Shown here piece after piece: positions 11,380 to 23,570 of a stretch of DNA of 64,000 nucleotides; positions within the stretch are counted from its first letter, which is position 1; each line of letters begins with the position of its first letter. The notes under the pieces were generated by a model. That model did no database searches and was not told the DNA's origin. It saw nothing but the letters and a program-made list of their open reading frames with translations. The position numbers and the translations under genes were made by a program. Source of the stretch: Euryodendron excelsum (lineage: Eukaryota > Streptophyta > Magnoliopsida > Ericales > Pentaphylacaceae); contig CM065394.1 in NCBI GenBank assembly GCA_033060915.1, positions 21,184,001 through 21,248,000 on the forward strand, given 5' to 3'.

Positions 11380-11466
11380 TGGCACTCAGCCATTGGACAA
11401 AGGCTGGTGCATGTGCTACATAGGCTTGGCCAATTTTTGGCAGCGCCCCTAAAGGTCTTCTTTGCC

Positions 11467-11474
11467 TATAAATA
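11467..11474 (+). promoter_or_regulatory. TATA box of the OgL LTR
   Basis: TATAAATA preceded by GCC sits at the same place as TATAAATA at 51164-51171 in the intact LTR. It is likely the LTR core promoter. Confidence 0.55.
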
Positions 11475-12689
11475 GCAGGGCACCCCCTGCGTATTGAGGA
11501 CTCAAAAAACCGCAGCAAAACTCTACCAAATTCAATCTAGAGCTCTAAAATTCAAGAAAATCCTAAGTTTTTTAAAGCTACAAACCAATTCAAGTCTTCT
11601 AAAGTCCATTCAAGACTAAACAAGCTCAAGGCTACTCAACAATAGTGGATTGAAGACCAAGATGAGGTTTCTCTTTACATTTATATATCTCCCACTAAAT
11701 CTCTTCTCCCTCTGAGCTCGCTTGAGCTTTCTCTATTTTAACCTCTATTTACTATCTCCCTTTCTTATATGCTTGAAATAAGAGGGTTCTTAAGCCATAT
11801 TTAGAGGAAAGTCTATGAGAACCACTAGTTGGGGGATCTCTCACAAGCCTACTTTAACATAATATGGCCTTAGAACCCCTTGTAATGTGGTGTAGCCTTC
11901 AACCTTGTATGCTTCATGACCTTTTGCATATAAATATTATATTGTTCATGCATTGCTTGCCTTGGCTTCATTTTCTATGCTTAAAAACCTTTTTCAAAAC
12001 CATCATTGGTTCCCTTTTTAAGAGTTCTACAAAGTCTATGTTAAAAGATTTTAAAAAAGTGTCTCTAAAGTGAAGTTTCTTGAAGTTTAAACAAGAGCCC
12101 TAGTTTTCTATGCCTTAGAAAGCCTTACTAAAAACCCTAACCCTCACTTTGCATTATTGTATTTCTACTCTCTTGAGTTGCATAAAAATGGCTTTCAAAA
12201 CCCCATCTTTAAGAGAGGTTTTCAATGATTTTCAAAGCTTTCTAAACAATCCTTCCTTAGGAGAGGTTCTTAATACTTTGCTCTCTTGAATATTGTGGTT
12301 GGAATGGTCCCATGGAGTCCTTTTTTTAATAATTTCCCTCAAATTGACCATATGAACCTTTTTTCTTGAGAGTGGTTTTCAATATCTTAAAAGTAGTTTT
12401 TCAAAATCCCATTTTCAAGAAATGGTTTTAAAAAGTTCATTTCCATTAGTTTCCATCAAAATAGTTTTTAAAACTACCTATTATATATTGATTTTCAAAA
12501 GTTTTACTTTCTTAAGTTAGTGGTTAAAATGGTTCCAAGGCAACCCTCTCTTAAGTAGTTCCAACTACCAACCATATGAATCCATCACTCACTTAAGTAG
12601 TTTTCGTAAAATGACTTTCAAAACACCATTTCAAGTTACAAGCATAAAACCACTAGGTTCAAAATCCTAGTTCAAAATCGCTCTCCAAA

Positions 12690-12915
12690 ACCATTTCAAA
12701 TCCCTAGGTTAACTTGACTTTAGTTGTCCAACCCTAGGTTAACTTGACCCTAATTGTCTAACCTTACCCTAGTTAGGTGACCTTAGGTCATTCAACCCTA
12801 GGTTAACTTGACCCTAGTTGTCCAACCTTAGGTTAACTTAATCTTAGTTATCCAACTTTAAGTTAACCTAACCCTATTTAGGTAACCCTGGGTCAACTTA
12901 ACCCTAGTTGACCTA
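12690..12915 (+). repeat. Minisatellite with CCCTAGGTTAACTTGA units in the OgL LTR
   Basis: About seven degenerate units of roughly 28-33 bp repeat the words CCCTAGGTTAACTTGACC and TAGTTGTCCAAC. A related array occupies 52425-52640 in the second plus-strand LTR. The core AGGTTAACCT is a palindrome. The array is not telomeric: spacing and unit length are wrong. Confidence 0.8.
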
Positions 12916-13639
12916 ATAAAGGTGGGTTAAGCTTCAAGGCTCCAATTAAAAAGGCCATTTTTCAAATAATCTTTCAATTCAAAACCATTTTCATTGCATG
13001 CTTTAAAAAAAAACATCCAACTCTCTTGAGTTTTCAAAAATCAATTCCAAAATCTTTTCAAATGCTTCTATACTTTATCCCAAAATTTTTCTAAGAGCTC
13101 TCTTAAACTTGTCTTGACTAAGATGGCTATACATTTAATATTTTTCAAAAACTATTTTCAAAATACTTTCAAAAACTCACAACCCTAAGTTGTCCCTAAT
13201 CCTTTCATGGTTATGGTTTTCAAAGGAAAGTGATACATTAAATAAATATAACCTTCAAAGATTCGTAATAGGGTTCTAAACCCTAAATATTTTTTAAAAT
13301 CTCTTTCAAAAATAATTTTTAAAAGTCACATCCTTAAGACAATTTTAGTCATTCAATGAATATAATTTCTTAAAGAGAGTGAGATATCAAGTAGGGTTCT
13401 ATAACCCCAAAACTTTAAAAACCCTAAGGAAAGTTTCTAGCCCCTTTTCTAAAAATGTTTCCCAAAATCATAGCTTTAAAGGATTTTAGCCGTTAATTAG
13501 TTAACCTTTTTTAAAGGTGATAAAATATTTTAACATGTTTTTCATAAGGGGTACAAAAAAAGCTTTCAAAACTTTTTCAAAAACAAGTTTACAAGAGCTC
13601 CAACCCTATTCCAACCCAAACTCTATTTTCAAAAATTCC

Positions 13640-14340
13640 TAATCAAGATTTCAAAATATCATTTAACTCTCTTGAATTATTTTCAAAAACATTTCAAAGC
13701 TCTTTTGAGTTGATTTAAAAAATATTCAAAAACTCTCTCGAGCTGTTTCAAAAACATTTCTAAAACTCTTTTAAATTGTTTCAAAAATATTTCAAAATTC
13801 TCTTGATTTGATTTGGAAAACACTTCAAAACTTTCTTGAGTTGCTTTCAAAACATTCCAAAATTCTCTCAAGTTCTATGTTAAAAACATTTTCAAACTCT
13901 CAAGTTCTATTTCAAGTCAAAATTCTTGAATCCAAACTTTCAAAACCTTCCAAGACTCCCATTAGTCAATTTTCAATTGGGTCATAGCCCGAACTACGAC
14001 TGACTTGATTCATGCCAAATAGGATATGTATGTAACTTAAAGAAACCTAGGTGCGGTCATCACGTCCTTTAAATGGACACTTTTCAAAAATACTTCAAAC
14101 CATCCAACTTTCAAAACTCACACTGCTAGCCTAAACTATAACTAACCTAATTCCCGCCAAATGGGATACGTAAGCAACTTAGGAAAACCTAAGTGCAATC
14201 ACCACATCCTTCAAATGGACACCACGTCCTTTAAATGGACACTTTTCAAAAATACTTCAAACCATCCAACTTTCAAAACTCACACCGCTAGCCCGAAATA
14301 CAAATGACCTGATTCTCATCAAATGATCAGATACGTAGGC
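13640..14340 (+). repeat. Degenerate CTTTCAAAA-rich tandem region and a duplicated block
   Basis: Units of the form TTTCAAAAACATTTC with CTCTTGAGTTG recur across 13640-13900. This is the reverse complement of the AGGAAAGTTTTGAA arrays in the minus-strand copies. A block around CACGTCCTTTAAATGGACAC at 14060-14090 is repeated at 14222-14242. Confidence 0.6.
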
Positions 14341-15029
14341 AACTTAAAATGGTGCAGTCATAACCTTTATTTCAACTCAAGTTTTCTTTTCAAAAGTTTC
14401 TATCAAGTCAAAATTTCCATCTCAAATCACTTCAAAACTTCTTATTTTCTAACATCTTTTTAAAAACATGCATCATGCATCATTCGTCTAAAAAGTAATG
14501 ACTAAACTCCATTTTCAAAAACTTTTCTAAAGTGGATAATAAGTATATGTTAGTAACCGGTGACTCAAGTGAGTGAACTAAAGGTGATTAGACATATAGG
14601 TACTGAAAGGACGAAGTAGGGTGTTAAACTTAGGATATCGTCCCTACATGTAACCAACCCTCGAACCATAGATTTCTATTTCAAAGACCAAAATCGGAGT
14701 CACATTTTAAAAGGGCTTTAAAACATTTCAAAAGGTTGATAAAAACCTCTTATCTAAAAACCTTCTTAAAAAGGGCATTTCCAAAACATTTTCGAAAAAC
14801 CTAAGTTTAGTCTTCGAATTACACTTAGCTTTTAGGTGAGCTAGAACATCTTTAATTATGTTAGGTGGATACTCCAAATTTTCTAAAAATCCCTTATTCA
14901 AAATAAAAAAACAAGTTTTCAACTTCAAACCCCCATCGCACTTGTCCTTTTAGGAGGGTAAGTTCTAACAGAGAGAATACCGTGTTTTTCCCGAGCCAAG
15001 AGGGCTTAGATAAATATCGGAGTGCGATA

Positions 15030-16150
15030 ATCGTGACAATGGATTTGTGGAATCACCATTGAATAGATTCAATTTGTCGTAATACAATTGAATTTTTTTT
15101 GTTATTTGTTGATTGGTATAGGCTTCTCTAATGCAACATGCATTGTACCATAGGCTAGGACAAGTGCCACCATGTTTATGAAAAAACCAAGCAATTGATT
15201 TCTCATGCCTTGCTCGGTGGTCATTAATTTTTTTAACAAAGAAAAGGCTATGGGTAGAATCCGGGGATTGAAATTGTTGGTCATTATTTCTCAATAACTT
15301 TATTTTAAAAAATCTCTACGTTTTTGTCTTTCCAGATTTGCCAAATAAGAGTTATGAAAAATGTATTTCAAGATAGGGACTCAAACCAGCTGGTATTATT
15401 ATCCTCAACATTATGATCAATCTAGTTCGAAATAGGTTGCCTAATTCCACTAGAGATATGTCCTTAACTTTATAACAATCCTTAAATAGGTGACTTAAGG
15501 TCTCAAAATAAGAATTACATCTTTGACAAAGGTCAAATGTAGTAAGTACTCTAATCATTCTCATTTGATTAGTTAGCAATTTACCATGTTTCACTTTCCA
15601 AATGAAGATCTTAAGTTTCTGGGGAATCTTTAATTTTTAAATCCATTTCCAACAAGGTTGCTCAACTATATGGTTATAAGCAAAAGAAGTAGAAAACTTG
15701 CCATCAGAGCTTCCAATCCATCGAGGATTATCAGCATAAGAAACAAACCTGGATAAAACAAAAATATAAGCAGACAAGGGATCACCTTGTCTCAACCTTA
15801 GCTCTTTCAAGGGAGAATTTAGACAAGCATTCACCATTTCACAAAATAGAAGTTTGTACAGAAGTTACACAATACATGATAATGGCTATCCAATTCTAGT
15901 TCAAATTAAATATTTCTAAAGTGTTTCTCAAAAAGCTCCAAAGATTCTATCATTGGCTTTTTCAAGGTCAATTTTTAAGATCATAGTAAAAGAAAGATTT
16001 GCGGCCTATCATTGATCTTTTTTTAATAGAACAACTTTTTAATGTCTTTTAATTACACATTTATTTTTATTTTTTAACTTTGTAAAATAGAGTACTCCAT
16101 TGATTTTCTGACAAGTTCTTTTGATAGTTATCAAGGCTACAAATTTTTGC
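15030..16150 (-). pseudogene. L1-type LINE remnant (reverse transcriptase and zf-RVT)
   Basis: Minus-strand readings give pieces of a plant non-LTR reverse transcriptase. LKIDLEKANDRIFGAF is near 15930-15985. LKELRLRQGDPLSAYIFVL is in the ORF at 15637-15837 and is followed without the middle of the polymerase by WIGSSDGKFSTSFAYNHI. A zinc-binding RT-associated segment (LTTFDLCQRCNSYFETLSHL with FKDC) lies at 15352-15594. The order on the minus strand is correct, but the catalytic YADD region is missing, so an internal deletion joined the two sides. The piece at 14965-15294 may be the degraded C-terminus. No poly(A) tail or TSD is recognised. Confidence 0.7.
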
Positions 16151-16369
16151 GCTTGTACTATGTCAGCATTTTCCTCTCCTTAAGATCGTCCCACTAATGG
16201 TTAAGAAAAGACTGGCTAGCATGAGGCAGGTGCTCCACTCATTAATTCGACCTACCTTATTTAACCTTTTGAAAAGAGCTAAAGCAACTAGGGATCTTAG
16301 CAGCATCGCAAGTTGAGGTAATGTTCTCCAAAAAGTGTAATTTTTTAAATATTTCAATTACATCGTATG

Positions 16370-16760
16370 ATCTTTTGGATTGGTCAAAACTATCTAGTTT
16401 ATAGCCACCTCTTTATGGCACTAGTTCTTACTTCATTGGATTTGGCTTTCTCCCTCTTCTACCGAGAGGCCGCGGGAGTCAACTCTGTCTCACATCCTCA
16501 TCCCCCTGGTAAAGGCGATCTACGCCCTCCCCTCGGCCTAGGGCAACCGTATCTAGAAACAACAATTAGTGGATATTGGTATCGTCAAGCAAAGGATCGT
16601 CAAGCTTTCGGGCATAGAATGCACCCTTTCCTCTCCTTTCCCTTATTGAGATGATTATGTATTTACAAGATACCATCCCAATTCATCCTATTTCATTAGA
16701 TCGGGATGTGATATGGTTTTAAAGGATGAACCGAATATAAACAGTTACAGGCAGAGTTAG
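16370..16760. other. Plastid-like patch, partly resembling ycf2
   Basis: The patch is richer in G+C than its flanks. The last 80 bases (about 16665-16750, 'ataccatcccaattcatcc' through 'ggatgaaccgaatat') resemble my recollection of plastid ycf2 around its GCDMVPKDEPD-like region, with small deletions. The earlier part (16440-16620), including 'gaggccgcgggagtc', I do not recognise. A nuclear insertion of organelle DNA is my inference. No intact reading frame exists. Confidence 0.45.
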
Positions 16761-17745
16761 AGTGGGCAAGATAAACAGTCCAGTTGGACAACCAAGGTAA
16801 GTAATGGCATATGCTAATATAATGAGCCCACACTTGAAAAAAGAAAATCAATCATTAATCTTTTTTGATTTATTTTTCAAAGGAAAAAAGGTTAGTAATT
16901 ATTATTTTAGAACCAATATCCAATATAATTAAAAAGGTTTAAAAAAATGTTTGAAGAATTAAATGGTTAAAGAAATTTCAATAAAACAGTTATTTTTTAA
17001 GACTAATGCTTGTAAACAGATTCTTTATGATAATTGATTTTGATTAGACAAAAATAAAAAAATAAAAAAAGCATGACATAATTGAGAATCACAATTAACA
17101 GTGCTAAATCTAGAACATACCCAATCTTGATCAGTTTAATATTTTTTAATCTAGAATAGGAATCAATCATCCTGTGGAATCGAACTAAACGAACCCAAGT
17201 TGGTTCGCATTGATTTGGGTTAGTTTGCTTCGATTCCATGTCTCAGATTAGTTCAAACCAAAATCGGACTAACTCAGGTTAGGTCCACTTTTATTGTATA
17301 CAACATAGGCTATTTATTTGAAAATTTTAAAAAATAAGATTAAATTTGCATCCTCAATTTTGCAACAAGTAAAAAAAATTATAAATACACAAATGAACAA
17401 TATTTAAGTACAAATAACAATGATTTAAGGTCATATTTTTAACATATATAAACTTTTATGACATGTATAGGATTGAGTTCATGTCCAGAAATACAAACTC
17501 GAGAACCAAATTGAATTAACCGATTGAACATCTTTAAATCCAAAATCGAACCAAACCAAACCCGAAACAAAAAAATAAATCACAGCACATGACTTAGACA
17601 AGGTAGAAAAATTCAACCAAGATGCACGCCACTACCAGACCATGACTACCTAGAATTAAGTTAGCCCTGTCATTGGAGACTAATATACATTAGCCTATTC
17701 ATCCCCTTCCCTCCCTGTCTAGCTGCTCTGCTCAACCGGTCCTTA
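16761..17745. other. AT-rich single-copy-looking DNA, former upstream flank of the SppA gene
   Basis: No gene, LTR or convincing repeat is seen, apart from poorly ordered AACCAAA-type words near 17160-17290 and 17510-17580. The last 45 bases (17700-17745) are pyrimidine-rich, like a plant 5' leader or proximal promoter. Because the Tat element starts at 17751 with a TSD, this DNA was originally contiguous with 61654 onward. Confidence 0.5.
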
Positions 17746-17750
17746 CCCCT
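17746..17750. repeat. Target-site duplication CCCCT (left copy)
   Basis: CCCCT abuts TGTAGGTGAAAT, the low-coordinate end of the Tat element. It matches 61654-61658 exactly. Confidence 0.85.
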
Positions 17751-18197
17751 TGTAGGTGAAATTTTTAGGAAGGTCTGATCTGCTCCTCGAACCAATGTGA
17801 CGAGCTCCAAGCAATCTATAAGAATGGGAATAGTGAGAATACGTTGACTCTCTTTGAGCCGATAGCACTCCGAAGATTAAGTTAGGCAAGTTTAATCTTA
17901 ATAATTTAAACAAAAGCACTATGCACTAGCTTAAGTGAACATACCTTACTTCTTAGTGGCATGGTGTATTTATAAACTTCGGAGTCCCCACTTTTTCTAG
18001 GAGTCAATCACTTTTGGGTCGGCTTAAGATGGATATGGGCTTATCTTTAAATGTCCTAATCCAGGTTAACTTGGGACTCTTACTCATTAAACCTGTTTGC
18101 TAAACCCTTTTGGAACAATTTACTTTGCTGGGCCTATTCTCTTTAGATCGGGCCTGGCATGTTTATCCTCTGGGCTTTCTAATTTACTTGGCCCACA
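17751..18197 (-). repeat. 3' LTR of the Tat element
   Basis: Plus-strand start TGTAGGTGAAATTTTTAGG and end CTTGGCCCACA match 61204-61653 through its length, for example 'gcactatgcacta' and 'catgtttatcc'. On the minus strand it runs TGTGGGCC to CCTACA. A TATA-like ATTTATAA lies at 17969-17976. Confidence 0.87.
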
Positions 18198-18215
18198 ACT
18201 GCCCCTAGCCCTTAC
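18198..18215 (-). other. Polypurine tract of the Tat element
   Basis: Read on the minus strand this is GGGCTAGGGGCAGT directly before the TGTGGGCC start of the 3' LTR. This is the expected place and base composition for the plus-strand primer. Confidence 0.7.
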
Positions 18216-18616
18216 ACCCTGTTTTGCCGAGCTCCGGGGATAAGGGTTGTACCTGGCGATAATTGCTCATTATTTCGTGATATAATCGTGGGCTGTTACC
18301 AGGTGCCCTTTAAGATCCGCACACCACATGGCATCTCCTAACTCTCTCTATTGCTAAAAGACAGGTTTTCATTAATTGCTGAAGCGACCTCTTAGTTCGA
18401 GCATGATGATGTAGACGTTCCTAGGGTTTTGAAATGACAGTGAGCTCCCTTATAAGAACCTGTCTCTCTAAAGGATTGTACACCTTAGATATGAAGAGAT
18501 AACTACCGAGAGAGAGTGCTGATCTGCCTTCGCTAAGTGTTAAAAACTCTACCTAGTTCTTCTCTTTGTACATTCACACAATCGATCACGTAATAGTGGT
18601 TGTACAGCTTAGGAAC

Positions 18617-20124
18617 ATGCTTAGTACACCTGAGGCCATCACTGCTTTCAAAGCGAGGCATTAGTTACCGCTGGGAGTTAATATCAAGTTGGTTGGCCTT
18701 GATGAATTTTATCTATGCGAGTCAAATAAAGGGATGCTCTTCCTTTTAATAGCTATAGTCAAGGGCAGTGTTAGGTTTCCTTTGCACTCATTCTTGCTTC
18801 GGTTCCTTAGCCACTATAAACTATGCCCCGCCTAATTGGCATCCAACGTCTTTAGGATAGTGATAGGTATAGTAGAGCTTAACCACATTCTCAACGTGGA
18901 AATATGCATACTTGATTTTGCATATTGCAACACATCCGTAAAAGTCGGCAATGACTACTAAATATATTATTTCCGTTCCAAACAAAAGAATAGCGAGATC
19001 GTTCAGATCCTTCCTGAAGTGGGAAAAGGGGTGGACGATGTCATGGTGTGGATCTCTGGCCCGTGGGAATACAGGGACGTCCTAGAGGCTGAATGACCCT
19101 CATAGCGTTGTCCCAGAGAGCCCCACGCCTAAGGTCCATACTTAGAACGTCTTAACTTGTCTCTTAGTTACTGCTCTTACTTTCTCTGCTGATCTGACAC
19201 TTGCGCTTCTTTTCCTTCCAGGTGAGCATACCATGCCGAAGAAGTAGTACGAGGATCTCAGGGTAAATCTGTCGCTGCTAAAGAGAGTTTAGGCCTATAA
19301 AGGAGAAGGCCCACAATGGGGAGCCGGCAAAGCTGCTCACATTCTTCTATGGTACCTAATTCGTTACTAGTCATTCTCGGCAACTGAAAGCATCCTAGAC
19401 GACGTCATCACTACACTTAAGGCACAATGGGAGGTTAACAATTTCAAGAATATCCCAGAAGGCACTGTGATTCCACACATACATGATTCCAGCCATGCCA
19501 CAATTCTCAATGTTCCTGCTAAGGTTGAAACAAACCCAAGTCCTTACACTGAAGTAGAGGGAGAAACTGGTGCTGTTGAAGAGTCATCGTAATCCAGCCG
19601 AACTTTGCTTTATCTACCAAGTTCCCTGATCTTAACCCCTAGCAAGGAAGAAGAGCTGAGCTCAAGCCCCTCGTCATCATCACGGTCAATTCTGTTAAAT
19701 TCACCATCATCAGCGTCATCCTCAACTTCTTTTTATGAAGGTTCCTTTACTTTGACTTCTATTATGGAGGTTATTTTAGATCACCGACCCTCTTGCCGAT
19801 ACATGTAACAAGTCTCATCTAGCTTTGAAACAGAGGGCGAACTGGGCAACATGCAAATGCAAAGTTTGGCAATAGAAATAGCTAAGAGGAAGCCCAAAGG
19901 TGCTCAGGCATCTACGGCCGGGGTTAACACAACTCAACCACCCAAGCATCTACCTTTGGCCACCGCTAGAACTAGAACTGGAACAAGTGTGCGGTAATCA
20001 GACAAGTCGGCATCAAAAAGGCCAGCAGAAAGAGATGTATCAGAAGTGCCCAGAACTCAGCGGGCTAAGTCAGCATCGGTTAAGCCAAATACTAGGTCGG
20101 TGGCTAAGGTTGTTATCCAACTAA
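18617..20124 (+). pseudogene. Antisense accessory ORF of the Tat element, N-terminal part (Transposase_28-like)
   Basis: From ATG 18617 the plus strand reads MLSTPEAITAFKARH, then VGLDEFYLCESNKGMLFL, VRFPLHSFLLRFLSHYKL, NVFRIVIGIVELN and VMVWISGPWEY. This pattern (LPL..F...L..Y.L.P.Q..PN..R.. and a late W.F/WISGPW) is the 'putative gypsy type transposon' domain (Pfam Transposase_28) carried by many plant Tat elements. Several stops break it. A T-rich stretch ending in AG at about 19222 suggests an intron. The later part (19855-20124) is Lys/Ser/Ala-rich, without a domain. The function of this family is unknown. It is antisense to gag. It is cut at 20124 by a solo LTR and resumes at 29000. Confidence 0.72.
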
Positions 20125-21279
20125 TGTGAAAAACCCTAACTTGCTTAATGTTGTGTTTAGATTAATTGTATACATTCTAGTGTGTTGTCGCACCCTGAGT
20201 TTTTGCACTCGAGAAAACACAAGTGAGAAAAACACAATACTCTCTCATTAGAACTCATCCTCCTAAAAGGACTGGTGCGACTAGGTTTAAATTAGAAATT
20301 GACTTGAATAAGAGCTTTTGGAAAAGATTTGGAGTCGCTACCTAACTTTGTTAAGGTGATTTAGGTCACCTAAAACTACGCAATCCGAAGATTAAACTCA
20401 GAATTTTTGAAAAGGATTTGAGAACTTTCTCAAGAGAGAGTTTTAGGAGAAAATATGTTGTTTGACAAACTTTGGAAAGATTTAAGCCCTTTTTAAAAAT
20501 AACTCCATTTTTGGTCTCTCGAAAATAACGATTCTAGGTTCGGAGATTAGTTACGTATAGGAGAGATGCACAAGGCTATCACCCTATCCCGCCCTTGTGG
20601 TACCTACATGTCTTTTCACCCTAGGTTTATTCATTTAGAATTTTGTATTGACAAAAGTCCAATCAAATCCACTTTGAAAAGAATTTTAAAAAAAAAGTTT
20701 TGATATGATGCATGATATGCAAGTGAAAGAAAATGATTTGATTTTGAAAATAACTTTGAAAGGGGGATTTGAAGTTTGAAAAGGGTTGTGAAAATTAGAA
20801 ACTTGAAAAAGGTTGTGACTACATCCATGAAGGTTGCCTACATATCCCTTTGTTAAGAATCAGGTTAGCCATAGTTCAAACCTAAGGTTTGATTGAAAAT
20901 AAACACTTTAGGGTCTTGTTTGATTTGTAAAGACACTTTGAGGCCTTTGAAAAGTTTGACTTGAAAAAAGTTGGATTTGAACTTTGATTGGAAGATTTGA
21001 AATTGAACTTTGATTTGAAATCGAACTTGGAATTGATTTTGATTTAAAATTGAACTTGAGGAGTAGAACTTTGGATTTGTTTTGGAAAGTTTGAACTGAA
21101 CTTTGAAATCATCTTAACTTAGATTGAAGTTTTAAAACCATCTTGGTTTTTACTTGAGTTTAAAAAAGAGTTTTTGAAAAATTTAAAACTTCCTAACTTT
21201 AGTGTTAGGGTTGAACTAGGGTTTAGACATCTTAGGGCCTAGGTAACGTAGGGTTGAAATATGCAATCGAAATAGAAAG

Positions 21280-21590
21280 ATTTCATCTTAGAAAGTTTTA
21301 ATTTTAGGAAGTTTTGAATTAGGAAAGTTTCGAATTAGAAAAATTTCAAATTAGGAAAGTTTTGAATTAGAAAAGATTCCTTTTTAAAAAAGAGTTGATT
21401 TTGGAAAGATTTAAATTTGGAAAGTTTTAAATTTAGAAAGATTTGAACTTAGAAAGACTTAAAATTTAAAAAGACTTGAATGTTTGAAATTAAGAAAGGT
21501 TTAAAAGTTTGAATTTAAGAAAGATTGAAATTAGGAAAGATTTGATAGTTTGAAATTTAGAAAGGTTTGAAATTAGGAAAGATTGGAATT
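21280..21590 (+). repeat. Tandem AGGAAAGTTTTGAATT-type array in the OgL LTR
   Basis: About 15 degenerate units of 17-22 bp repeat the words TTAGAAAGTTT and GAATTAGGAAAG. The array is homologous to 37320-38300 and 47840-48250 but shorter. Confidence 0.7.
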
Positions 21591-22408
21591 AGAATTTGAT
21601 TTCTATTTCCTAAAGTTAAATATTGGACTTTATTTTCAAAAATAGATGACTTGATTTTGTTTCCAAAATTGGAAGATTTGATTTGGTTTCTTAAATTAGA
21701 ATATTTGATTTGACATGGAATTGGAAAGGTTGAGTTTTGAAAATCTTGGATTTGGTGAAAAAAAAGAGTTTTGGAAATCTATGATTTGAGGCAAAATAGA
21801 AAGTCATGATTTTAAGAAAGAAATTAGGGTTTCCTAATCATGGATTATATGGCTTGACTTGGACTTCAAGACAAAAAGTTTTTGGAAAGTAGATCTTTAA
21901 AAAGAGTTTTTAAGAAGTAGATTTGCAAAACTACTTGGAAAGAAGTTTGAATATAAACTGTTGCAAGTTTCTTGAATATCTCACTTTCTTAAAATGATTC
22001 CAACCATAAGAGGATTAGAACCATTCTAGGGTTGTGATTTTGACAATAACTAGGATTTGAAATATGGACCATAATGATCACATTGAATATAACACTTTCC
22101 TTAAATAACCATAACCATGGAATGGCTAGAATCATCTCAACATTGTGACTTTGATAAAAACAATTTAGGGTTTGAACCCAAAATTTGAACCTTGATGGGT
22201 ACATTGAATATAACACTTTCCTAAAACTACCCTAACCATGGAATAGCTATAATCATCTTAGAAGTGTGATTTTGAAAATAAGTTTGAAAAATGAGATTTT
22301 GAATGTAAGTTTTGAAAAAGAACCTTGATGCAAGTTTGAAAACAACTTTGAATGCAATGTATGAACATGATAATTACAACGCAATAGGGTCGTAAACATA
22401 AAAGGTTA

Positions 22409-22413
22409 GGCTT
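22409..22413. repeat. Target-site duplication GGCTT (left copy)
   Basis: GGCTT immediately precedes TGTTGGTCCAG. The partner is at 24487-24491. Confidence 0.8.
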
Positions 22414-22966
22414 TGTTGGTCCAGTAGGCAACCCAAGAAGGGGGTGAATTGGGTTTTTCAAAGATTAAAATAATTTAAGATTAATTAAAATTAATCTAAA
22501 CAATATAGTCAAGGCTAATCTATGTGCAAAGCAAAGTTATCAATGGAAACAAAGAAAACAGAGCAATGAAGGAGAGACACAGATTTACTGAGGTTCAACC
22601 ACAAACCGTGGTCTACGTCTTCACCCCAAGACCTCCTTGAAGCCTTCTTCCACTATGTAATCAACTATTACAAGATGGGTTGCTGATTGATGAAGTGCTC
22701 AGCTCACTCTACAAGATCCCCTCACTAAGTTCTTCAATTCCCAAGTGGTTTTGTCCAAGCTCCACTTAAACTTTTACAAGAGTTTTGCTTCACACAAGAG
22801 AACTCTCAAACTCTCAGTTACAAGTGTATAAGAGTATACAACTCCACAAACAAACTCTCTAACTAGAGTAGATTTACAATCAAAGCTCACATATGAAAGT
22901 TGGAAGAATATTCAGTGTATATCAGTGATTCTTGTCTCTTGTTGTTTCTTTCCCTTGATTCTTGTG

Positions 22967-22974
22967 TATAAATA
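22967..22974 (+). promoter_or_regulatory. TATA box of the 22414-24486 LTR
   Basis: TATAAATA preceded by CTTGTG, about 550 bases into the LTR, is the likely core promoter. Confidence 0.5.
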
Positions 22975-23149
22975 CAGTTGGAGGCTAGTATATATACCTT
23001 TGCATTGATTCCATCCGTTGGAGGTAGTTGGTTATCATAAATGCACGTCTAGTCTGTTATAACGTTAAGAAAAATAGTCGTTGCGACAGAGGGAGTTGGC
23101 TCCATTTCTTGTGGTGTCGACACTTCCTGCTTCTGCATTTACCAGATGA

Positions 23150-23570
23150 TGTTCACTGAGTTCATGAGTCCCCTCTTCATGTTGATGACGCGACTCCTTA
23201 TTCATTTGCCTTCTTCATATCAGGCTTCTGCTGTCATGAGGCGACACTTCTGCTTCAGGTGTCCACTCATTGCTCATTTGAACTTCAAGCCTTTTGCTTC
23301 TGTTACCAAGAGGCGACACTTCATCTTCAAGTGTCCGCTCATTGATCATATTATTTTCAAGCCTTTGCGTCTGGCACCAGGAGGCGACACTTCATTACAA
23401 TGTGTCCGCTCATTGTCTACTTGGTCTCCAGACTTTTTGCTTCTGTGTTCAAGAGGCGACACTTTGTTTCAATGTGTCCACTCATTGTCCAATTTGTCTT
23501 CAAGTCATTTAGCGTCTGTGATCAGGAGGCGACTCCTTATTATCATAAGTCCCCTCATTGCCCAGAATTC
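23150..23570 (+). repeat. Tandem array of about 75 bp units inside the solo LTR
   Basis: About five units share GAGGCGACACTT, then GTGTCCGCTCATTG, then a CTTCAAGCCTTTTGC-like spacer. Because the sequence is repetitive, three overlapping plus-strand reading frames (23146-23616, 23294-23512 and 23400-23603) stay open. They encode only repeats of RRHF..KCPLI and are not genes. Confidence 0.85.

Larger units (their letters stand above)
11380..15029 (+). repeat. OgL-family LTR, right part
   Basis: Continuation of 1556-2188 after removal of the Tekay-like element. It aligns along its length with 51066-54070, including the TATA region, the 'ggtgtagcc' block near 11885 and the terminal 'gtcgcacttgtcctt' block. 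It ends GGAGTGCGATA at 15029, equivalent to GGGGTGCGACA at 54070. No Arg-type PBS follows, so this was a solo LTR. ORFs in it are chance readings of A/T-rich repeats. Confidence 0.8.

Noticed and set aside
12690..12915. Interstitial telomere
   Set aside because: Plant telomere repeats are TTTAGGG head to tail; these units are about 30 bp and palindromic.
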